Shown one piece after another: positions 1 through 5,096 of a stretch of 11,229 nucleotides of DNA. The stretch is from an uncultured Clostridia bacterium (lineage in GTDB: Bacteria > Bacillota > Clostridia > Lachnospirales > Lachnospiraceae), in NCBI GenBank assembly GCA_946620335.1, contig CAMONF010000147.1:1-11229 (forward strand). Reading direction: 5' to 3'. The stretch's first letter is position 1. The number at the start of each line of letters is the position of its first letter. Position numbers and translations under genes: made by a program. Below the pieces are notes generated by a model. It saw only the letters and a list, made by a program, of their open reading frames with translations, made no database searches and had not been told where the DNA came from.

Positions 1-933
1 AAGATCGCGCGCGCGATCGAAGAGACCGGGTTCCGTCCGAACCTTATGGCCAAGACCATGCGGACCGGCAAAGTCCGCCAGGTGGGCATCATCCTGCCGA
101 GGATCTTTTCGGAGTCTGTCAACCAGGTGATGGACGGGATCGCCGGAGAACTCCTGGAAAAGGATTATCTGACGCTGCTCGGTTACTCCGATACGCGGCA
201 GGACAGGGAACTGCAGTATCTGGACCTGATGCAGAGCAACAGCGTCGCGGGCATTATCCTCATGGGAACGACGCTCAGCGACATCAAGAGGCTCTCCCTT
301 GAGAATTGTCCGCTTCCGCTCGTGATCACGGGCCAGAAGTTCGACGGCTTGAACTGTGTCTATTCCGATGACAGGAACGGCGTGCGTGAAATGGTGGAGA
401 GGATGATCCGGAAGGGCAGAAAGCGATTTGCCTACATCGGTGTCCTCGAGGAAGACAGAGCGGCGGGCTATTGCAGGCGTGAAGGGCTGCAGGAAGCCCT
501 GAGGGAAGCCGGTCTCGACGCGGACAACGTGCCGCGGCGGGTCGCGAATTTCACGGCGGAGAGCGGGTATGAGGCTATGATGGAACTCCTTGCGGAGGAC
601 CCTGCCATCGATGCCGTCATGTGCGCGACGGATGTCATCGCGCATGGCGCCATGAAAGCGCTCAAGGAAACGGGAAGGAGCATACCCGGGGATGTGAGCA
701 TCGCCGGAGTCGGAGATAACTGGGCGGACCTTATGTCCGAACCGACCCTCTCCACGGTGAAGCTGCAGCAGAGGCAGTGCGGGCGGGAAGCGGCCCGCAT
801 GCTGCTCAGGATGATCGGGGAGGAAACCGGTGACGACAGCCGGGGCGGAGATCGGGAGAACTCCGAAGACTCAGGGAACAGCGCCGAGCACATCATGCTC
901 GGGTATACGATCATAGAGAGAGACTCGATCTGA
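1..933 (+). CDS. LacI-family transcriptional repressor, 5' end missing
   Basis: The gene is open at the left edge, and 310 residues are visible in frame 1. The first residues are the end of the LacI DNA-binding headpiece and hinge (IEETGFRPNLMAKTMRTGK), followed by the start of the effector-binding domain (VGIILPRI). So about 45-50 N-terminal residues with the helix-turn-helix lie outside the window. The periplasmic-binding-protein-like domain is complete: a CATDVIAHGAMKAL segment, then GDVSIAGVGDN, and the usual LGYTIIERDS C-terminus. It resembles ScrR/TreR-type regulators, which sense sugar phosphates (YIGV...AAGYCRREG region), but I cannot fix the effector. Its position upstream of a HAD phosphatase and a PTS permease with a LacI-type operator suggests local control of that permease. 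One oddity is an acidic, low-complexity insert of about 20 residues (nt 826-885) just before the C-terminal strand. The internal ATG at 46 is not a real start, because the reading frame continues upstream with family-typical sequence. Confidence 0.93.
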   Translation, partial: KIARAIEETGFRPNLMAKTMRTGKVRQVGIILPRIFSESVNQVMDGIAGELLEKDYLTLLGYSDTRQDRELQYLDLMQSNSVAGIILMGTTLSDIKRLSLENCPLPLVITGQKFDGLNCVYSDDRNGVREMVERMIRKGRKRFAYIGVLEEDRAAGYCRREGLQEALREAGLDADNVPRRVANFTAESGYEAMMELLAEDPAIDAVMCATDVIAHGAMKALKETGRSIPGDVSIAGVGDNWADLMSEPTLSTVKLQQRQCGREAARMLLRMIGEETGDDSRGGDRENSEDSGNSAEHIMLGYTIIERDSI

Positions 934-934
934 G

Positions 935-982
935 AGTTGAACGGGCAAGTTGAACGGGGGACAGTTCCCCGTTCAACTTGCC
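935..982. repeat. REP-like palindrome with 13-bp tandem unit
   Basis: A perfect 16-bp inverted repeat has arms GGCAAGTTGAACGGGG (944-959) and its complement (967-982), separated by 7 nt. The centre reads GGGGACAGTTCCCC (957-970). The left part also holds a tandem direct repeat: AGTTGAACGGG at 935-945 and again at 948-958, period 13. It sits between the LacI stop (933) and the HAD start (1007). No T-run follows, so it is unlikely to be a simple terminator. A second element with the same core lies at 1854-1877. From general knowledge, GGGGACAG-core palindromes are dispersed intergenic repeats in many Firmicutes and resemble RAYT-associated REP elements. I see no RAYT gene here. Confidence 0.75.
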
Positions 983-1006
983 GACATTACGGGAAGGAAA
1001 GGCGAT

Positions 1007-1849
1007 ATGGGCAGAAAACTGATTTTTTTGGATATTGACGGAACGCTGACGGTGCCCGGATCCAATGAGCCGCCGCAGAGCGCGCTGGACGCGATCCGCG
1101 CGGCGCAGAAAAAGGGTCACCTGGTATTTCTGTGCTCGGGCAGGAATCCGGGAATGCTGGCGCCCCTTCTGGAATACGGCTTTGACGGCTATATATCCTG
1201 CGCCGGAGGCTATATCAAAGTCGGGGACGAGGTCATCTACGACATGCCGATGACGAAGGAGGAGTCTGAACTGGCGATCGGGAAGCTTCACGAGACGGGC
1301 GTATTCTGTACGATCGAATCCAGGGACGGCGCTTTCGGCGACGAGAATATCGGCGCGTTCCTCGACAATGCGGTCGGGAAGGACGGCACGGGCAACAGCG
1401 AGATCGAGCGCTGGCGCAAGGAGCTGGCAAGCAGCCTCCATATCCGCCCGATGAGCGAATACGACGGCACGCCGGCCTACAAAGTGGTCGTCATGTGCCT
1501 GCACCCGGAGCAGCTGGTCCCGGCACGCGAGGTACTGGAAGACCGCTACAATTTCTGCATGCAGGAGATCACGGATCCGGCCCACAGATGCATCAACGGA
1601 GAGCTCATCAACCGCAAGTATGACAAGGGGCGCGCGATCCTGCGCGTGTGCGAGCATCTCGGTGTTCCGGTGGAGGATTCCATTGGATTCGGTGACAGCA
1701 TGAACGACCTTGAGATGATCGAGACGGTCGGGACCAGCGTCTGTATGGACAACGGAGCGGAAGCGCTCAAGAAGATCAGCGACATCGTCTGTCCCTCCGT
1801 CGTAGAGGACGGAATGGCGAAGGCATTCGCGCTGCTGGGACTGGTGTGA
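1007..1849 (+). CDS. Cof-type HAD-IIB phosphatase
   Basis: A 280-residue haloacid dehalogenase-superfamily hydrolase of the Cof/YidA-like IIB class, which usually dephosphorylates sugar phosphates or similar small phosphoesters in the cytoplasm. All four HAD motifs are present. Motif I is FLDIDGT, with nucleophile D9 and acid/base D11. Motif II is the serine in LCSGR (S44). Motif III is probably K207 in NRKYDKG. Motif IV is GFGDSMND, with Mg ligands D230 and D234. The cap lies between about residues 85 and 195. Length is normal for the family. I chose ATG 1007 because GGAAGGAAAGG lies just upstream. An in-frame TTG at 950 would start inside the palindrome and add a non-conserved tail. It follows the LacI gene by 73 bp and precedes the PTS gene, so it may act on the imported sugar phosphate or a by-product. 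That role is inferred, and the substrate cannot be read from sequence. Confidence 0.9.
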   Translation: MGRKLIFLDIDGTLTVPGSNEPPQSALDAIRAAQKKGHLVFLCSGRNPGMLAPLLEYGFDGYISCAGGYIKVGDEVIYDMPMTKEESELAIGKLHETGVFCTIESRDGAFGDENIGAFLDNAVGKDGTGNSEIERWRKELASSLHIRPMSEYDGTPAYKVVVMCLHPEQLVPAREVLEDRYNFCMQEITDPAHRCINGELINRKYDKGRAILRVCEHLGVPVEDSIGFGDSMNDLEMIETVGTSVCMDNGAEALKKISDIVCPSVVEDGMAKAFALLGLV

Positions 1850-1853
1850 GAGA

Positions 1854-1877
1854 TGACAAGGGGACAGTCCCCTGTCA
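1854..1877. repeat. REP-like palindrome, second copy of GGGGACAGT core
   Basis: TGACA (1854-1858) pairs with TGTCA (1873-1877), and GGGGA (1860-1864) pairs with TCCCC (1868-1872), with a single unpaired A at 1859 and a CAG loop. The hairpin starts 5 nt after the HAD stop codon. The core matches the palindrome at 935-982 but the outer arms differ (TGACA instead of GTTGAAC). No U-tract follows, so a terminator role is weak, although the hairpin could protect an mRNA 3' end. Confidence 0.72.
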
Positions 1878-1949
1878 CATATTTCCGATGTGATGAACGA
1901 TTATACATATTGCACAAATTACATATCGGAAGTTTAACGGAAAACAATG

Positions 1950-1978
1950 TTTACATACAATAAATATTAAATTATAAT
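1950..1978 (+). promoter_or_regulatory. Sigma-A promoter of the PTS gene
   Basis: The -35 is TTTACA (1950-1955) and the -10 is TATAAT (1973-1978), with a 17-bp spacer. This is almost the full sigma-A consensus. Transcription would start near 1985. The promoter lies in an AT-rich island (about 1880-2050) inside an otherwise GC-rich region. Upstream of it, TTCCGAT (1883-1889) and ATCGGAA (1925-1931) form a spaced inverted repeat of unknown role. Confidence 0.85.
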
Positions 1979-1991
1979 AAAGTGGTCAGTA

Positions 1992-2006
1992 TTGAAAACG
2001 ATTACA
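1992..2006 (+). promoter_or_regulatory. cre/LacI-family operator
   Basis: TTGAAAACGATTACA fits the cre consensus WTGNAANCGNWNNCW at every constrained position and has the central CG typical of LacI-family operators. It begins 13 bp downstream of the -10, at about +7 to +21. A bound repressor there would block initiation or early elongation of the PTS transcript. The binder could be CcpA (carbon catabolite repression) or the LacI protein encoded at 1-933. The sequence alone does not decide between them. Confidence 0.75.
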
Positions 2007-2070
2007 GTCCTTGAAACGGCTTAAATCAGTAAGCATTCAATACGCACAGTTCCAAAAGGGAGGAAGTAAA

Positions 2071-3939
2071 ATGGCTCTTGATTACAGAAAATGCGCTGAG
2101 GAGATCGCCGAGCTCATCGGCGGCGGCGAGAACGTCGCCAGCGCAGCCCACTGTGCGACAAGACTTCGTCTTGTCATCGTGGACAACAGCAAGATCAACA
2201 AGGCAGCCCTTGAAGAGGTCGAAGGCGTCAAGGGTATGTTCGAGTCCAACGGTCAGCTCCAGCTGATCATCGGCACGGGCACCGTCAACAAGGTCTACGA
2301 CGAATTCCTGGCCGTGACCGGCGTTTCCGCCGCTTCCAAGGAGGAAGCCAAGGCCGCCGCAGCCGCTCAGATGCCGCTGTGGAAGAGACTCTTAAAGACA
2401 CCGGGCGATGTCTTCGTTCCCATTCTGCCGGCCATCGTCGCAGCTGGTCTTATGATGGGTCTCGTCGAAGCTCTTGGTAAAGCTATTCCCGGATTTTCTG
2501 ACACATCATGGTATCTCTTCCTTGACCTCGTTTCCAACACTGCGTTCGCTTATCTGCCGGTCCTCGTCGCTATTTCTTCCGCACGCGTTTTCGGCGCCAA
2601 CCTTTTCCTCGGCGCTGTCATCGGTCTTGCCATGATCCACTCCGGTCTGACCAACGCCTGGGCTTACGGTTCCATGACCGCTGCCGAGCAGGCTGAGGTC
2701 GCCACCTGGAGCCTCCTGCCGGGCGGACTTCTCAGCTTCAAGGCGGTCGGCTATCAGGGTCACGTCATTCCTGTCATCCTGGCAGTCTACCTCCTCTCCA
2801 TCATTGAGAAGTGGCTGCACAAGCATGTTCCGGAAATGCTGGACCTCTTCATCACCCCGATCTGCTCCGTTCTGGCGACGGTCTTCCTGACCTTCACCAT
2901 CATCGGTCCCATCTTCTCCACTCTGGAGACCATGGTCCTTTCCGGTGCTCAGCTCCTGGTCACCTCCTTCTTCGGAATCGGTGCTATGATCATGGGTGCC
3001 ATTTACCCGATTACCGTCGTCATGGGTCTCCACCATATGTACAACGTCATCGAGGCCGGTATGCTTTCCGGTGAGCTTGGCAAGAACATCTGGATGCCCA
3101 TCGCCTCCGCCGCCAACTTCGCTCAGTTCGGCGCCTGCTTGGCTGTCGCTGTCAAGGCCAAGAATGCAAGGACAAGGGCTGTCGCCTTCCCGTCCTCCCT
3201 GTCCGCTTCCCTGGGTATCACAGAGCCGGCTATCTTCGGTGTCAACTTCCGCTTCATGAAGCCCTTCGTGGCCGGCATGATCGGCGGCGCCATCGGCTCC
3301 CTGGTCGCTTCCATTTCCGGTATCGGCGCCGTCACCTACGGTGTCACCGGTATCCCGGGCCTGCTGGCCATCAAGGACGGCATGGGCTGGTACATCCTGA
3401 TCCTGGCCATCTCCGGCGGTATTGCCTTCGCCATCACCTGGTTCATCTGGAAGGAGGACGAGGAGGCTCCCAAGAAGGCTGCTGCCCCCGCTGCTCCGGT
3501 GGAAAATAACAACCCGGTAGTCATCAAGTGTGAGGCCGGCGAGCTCAAGGCTCCCTGCAAGGGCACCTTCGTCGCTCAGGAAGACCTTCCGGATCCCATG
3601 TTCGCTGGCGGCGCCCTCGGCGCAGGCTGCGGCATCGAGCCCGCTGAAGGCATCGTCATCGCTCCCTGCGATGGTGAAATCTCCACAGTCGCTGAGACAG
3701 GCCACGCCGTCGGCATCTCCGCCGCAGGCGATATGGAAATCCTGATCCACATAGGCGTCGACACCGTCAAGATGGGCGGCAAGGGCTTCAAGACCTTCGT
3801 CAAGGAAGGCGACCAGGTCAAGGCCGGCCAGAAGCTCGTCGAGTTCGACAAGAAGGCCATCGCCGATGCCGGTTATCCGGACGTCGTCGTATTCCTGCTG
3901 ACCAACTCCGACGATTATGAGAACGTGACCGTCGGCTGA
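2071..3939 (+). CDS. PTS sugar permease EIIBCA, sucrose-type (ScrA-like)
   Basis: A 622-residue Glc-superfamily PTS permease that imports and phosphorylates a sugar at the membrane. The domains run B-C-A. EIIB (about 1-85) has its phospho-cysteine in AAHCATRLRL (C28). EIIC (about 105-460) is multi-spanning, with GLHHMYNVIEAGML and the family signature GITEPAIFGVNFRF. A charged/Ala-Pro linker follows (about 461-482). EIIA (about 483-622) carries H545 in TGHAVGI and phospho-acceptor H560 in LIHIGVDTV, spaced 15 residues apart as in EIIA-Glc. The EIIC motifs resemble sucrose permeases (ScrA), but trehalose or another disaccharide or glucoside cannot be excluded. The start is ATG 2071, after GGGAGG at 2058-2063. 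An in-frame TTG at 2011 lacks a ribosome site. Codon use is strongly biased (Val mostly GTC, few AGG/CGG), unlike the two genes upstream, which suggests high expression. No phospho-disaccharide hydrolase is adjacent. Confidence 0.93.
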   Translation: MALDYRKCAEEIAELIGGGENVASAAHCATRLRLVIVDNSKINKAALEEVEGVKGMFESNGQLQLIIGTGTVNKVYDEFLAVTGVSAASKEEAKAAAAAQMPLWKRLLKTPGDVFVPILPAIVAAGLMMGLVEALGKAIPGFSDTSWYLFLDLVSNTAFAYLPVLVAISSARVFGANLFLGAVIGLAMIHSGLTNAWAYGSMTAAEQAEVATWSLLPGGLLSFKAVGYQGHVIPVILAVYLLSIIEKWLHKHVPEMLDLFITPICSVLATVFLTFTIIGPIFSTLETMVLSGAQLLVTSFFGIGAMIMGAIYPITVVMGLHHMYNVIEAGMLSGELGKNIWMPIASAANFAQFGACLAVAVKAKNARTRAVAFPSSLSASLGITEPAIFGVNFRFMKPFVAGMIGGAIGSLVASISGIGAVTYGVTGIPGLLAIKDGMGWYILILAISGGIAFAITWFIWKEDEEAPKKAAAPAAPVENNNPVVIKCEAGELKAPCKGTFVAQEDLPDPMFAGGALGAGCGIEPAEGIVIAPCDGEISTVAETGHAVGISAAGDMEILIHIGVDTVKMGGKGFKTFVKEGDQVKAGQKLVEFDKKAIADAGYPDVVVFLLTNSDDYENVTVG

Positions 3940-3956
3940 GTCCCATTCTGAAACAA

Positions 3957-3992
3957 AAACTGAACCCGGACCGCAAGGTCCGGGCTCAGTTT
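3957..3992. terminator. Intrinsic terminator between convergent PTS and ylmH genes
   Basis: AAACTGA (3957-3963) and CCCGGACC (3965-3972) pair with GGTCCGGG (3977-3984) and TCAGTTT (3986-3992). That gives 15 base pairs with one A-C mismatch and a GCAA tetraloop. The hairpin starts 17 nt after the PTS stop. On the plus strand the U-tract is short (TTT). On the minus strand the hairpin is followed by a richer TTTTTG tract, so it probably also ends ylmH transcription. Confidence 0.82.
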
Positions 3993-4066
3993 GACGGAAG
4001 AATTAGCTGCCTTCGGTTTTGAACGAGTGCCATAGAGGCATTGCTTTCAACCATTGGCGGATGGAG

Positions 4067-4101
4067 GGCTGGCGGAGCTGTCTGTGAGGCTCCTGCCGGC
4101 T
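4067..4101 (-). other. Hairpin directly after the ylmH stop codon
   Basis: GGCTGGCGGAGC (4067-4078) can pair with GCTCC-T-GCCGGCT (4089-4101), with one bulged T and a 10-nt loop. It starts 1 nt after the minus-strand stop of ylmH (4103-4105). No T-run follows on the minus strand, so it may be a 3'-end stabilising structure, not a full terminator. The rest of 3993-4066 shows nothing I can name. Confidence 0.35.
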
Positions 4102-4102
4102 T

Positions 4103-4912
4103 TCATTTGTATACGCGGACTCTGACGAAGAGTCTGCCTTTTTTTGTCTCCGTGACGCAGCCCTCGTAGACGAACTTGCCGAGGCCGCGGACGGAGACCC
4201 GGGTGCCGGGCTTCAGGGTCTGGCCGGCGCTGGTCACGGTGCGGCCGTCGGCGAAGACCCGCTCGGCGTCGATGTAGGCCTGGGCCTTGCCCCGGGCCAG
4301 GCGGAATACCAGGGAAATGACCGCATCCACCCGCTCCGAGGCCACACTCCCTTCCCGGAGCTCGAATTCCGGCCGGATGGCGCATTCTCCCGGCGGGATC
4401 AGGGAACAGGTGACGGAGGTGTGCTTTACCCGGGTCAGATCCCGGGCGACGGTCTCCGCCAGGTCCGCCAGCACGAAGATGGCTGCCCGGGCAGCCTCCC
4501 TGTCCACAAGAATGTCCCCAATCTGGTCCCGCTCGATGCCCAAATTCATGAGGGCGCCGAGAAAGTCCCTATGGGTCAGATCGTCCGCGAAGCGGCTGTC
4601 CAGGGGCCGGCAGTCAAGGCAGGCGACCACCTGCGGGGCAGTGAGCTCCCCCTCTATAAAGCTGTCCTCATCCAGGTAGGAGGGCAGGAAGACCGCAGCG
4701 CAGCGCTCGGCCTCCTCCCAGCCGCCCCAGAGGACGTAGGGGGCGCCGTTCAGCCGGTGCACCGAGGGCTGGACGCCCTGGGAGGCGAGGATCGCGTGAA
4801 AATCCGCCTGCTCCGACACACCGAGAAAGTCGGTGTGGGTCAGATAATCGTTGCGGTAGGCCCGGCCGGACAGGTCTTTCAGGCGGCCGGAGAGCATGTC
4901 TCGTTCGGTCAT
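4103..4912 (-). CDS. ylmH: YlmH-family S4-domain RNA-binding protein
   Basis: A 269-residue protein of the YlmH family. The diagnostic segment is LTHRDFLGALMNLGIERDQIGDI, preceded by YLTHTDFLGVSEQADF. The N-terminal two thirds form the YlmH-specific region. The C-terminal S4 RNA-binding domain spans about residues 192-250 (SERVDAVISLVFRLARGKAQ to RVSVRGLGKF), followed by a basic tail. In Bacillus, YlmH is linked to cell division and, more recently, to rescue of stalled 50S ribosomes, where it acts like the Hsp15/RqcP S4 protein. I infer a similar cytoplasmic ribosome role here. The start is ATG at 4912, because AAGGAGG lies 7 nt upstream. An ATG 18 nt earlier (4930) would place that ribosome site inside the gene. 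In Bacillus, ylmH sits among the ylm/sepF division genes, whereas here it stands alone between a PTS gene (convergent) and lacZ (divergent). Confidence 0.92.
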   Translation of the reverse strand: MTERDMLSGRLKDLSGRAYRNDYLTHTDFLGVSEQADFHAILASQGVQPSVHRLNGAPYVLWGGWEEAERCAAVFLPSYLDEDSFIEGELTAPQVVACLDCRPLDSRFADDLTHRDFLGALMNLGIERDQIGDILVDREAARAAIFVLADLAETVARDLTRVKHTSVTCSLIPPGECAIRPEFELREGSVASERVDAVISLVFRLARGKAQAYIDAERVFADGRTVTSAGQTLKPGTRVSVRGLGKFVYEGCVTETKKGRLFVRVRVYK

Positions 4913-4949
4913 GGAGGCTCCTCCTTGCATGGTTTCATTTTACCCGCCT

Positions 4950-4978
4950 ATCATCTCAGCCGGCCGGTCAAAAGTCAA
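4950..4978 (-). promoter_or_regulatory. Possible ylmH promoter
   Basis: On the minus strand, TTGACT (plus-strand 4973-4978) and GATGAT (4950-4955) are separated by 17 bp and would start transcription near 4943, about 31 nt before the ylmH start. The -35 is good and the -10 is weak. TAAAAT closer to the gene is a better -10 but has no partner at the right distance. Confidence 0.35.
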
Positions 4979-5004
4979 GGAAAAAGGCGGGGGGGATTCA
5001 GACA

Positions 5005-5028
5005 GGACAATGGCATTGCCTATTGTCC
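5005..5028. promoter_or_regulatory. Operator-like dyad upstream of the lacZ-type gene
   Basis: GGACAAT (5005-5011) and ATTGTCC (5022-5028) form a perfect 7-bp inverted repeat around a 10-bp centre that itself contains the dyad GGCATTGCC. As RNA it would form a stem of about 10 bp with one bulge. The right arm overlaps the possible -35 of the beta-galactosidase gene, as a repressor operator would. The binding protein is unknown. Confidence 0.45.
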
Positions 5029-5052
5029 GCGCAGGCCGGTGTGCGCTATCAT
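5023..5052 (+). promoter_or_regulatory. Possible promoter of the beta-galactosidase gene
   Basis: TTGTCC (5023-5028) and TATCAT (5047-5052) with an 18-bp spacer give a moderate sigma-A match and a start near 5059, leaving a leader of about 38 nt. The leader contains a short hairpin, AAGCCC (5066-5071) with GGGCTT (5076-5081), directly before the ribosome site AGGAG (5087-5091). It lacks a T-run. Confidence 0.45.
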
Positions 5053-5096
5053 AGAAGGGAATGAAAAGCCCCTCGGGGCTTCCAACAGGAGAAAAG

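Noticed and set aside
950..1006. TTG start extending the HAD protein by 19 residues
   Set aside because: It would translate the palindrome itself, and ATG 1007 has a ribosome site and gives the normal family N-terminus.
2506..3750. 414-residue minus-strand open frame opposite the PTS gene
   Set aside because: It is Asp/Gly/Glu-rich nonsense produced by GTC/GCC/ATC codons of the PTS permease. It has no ribosome site and no domain.
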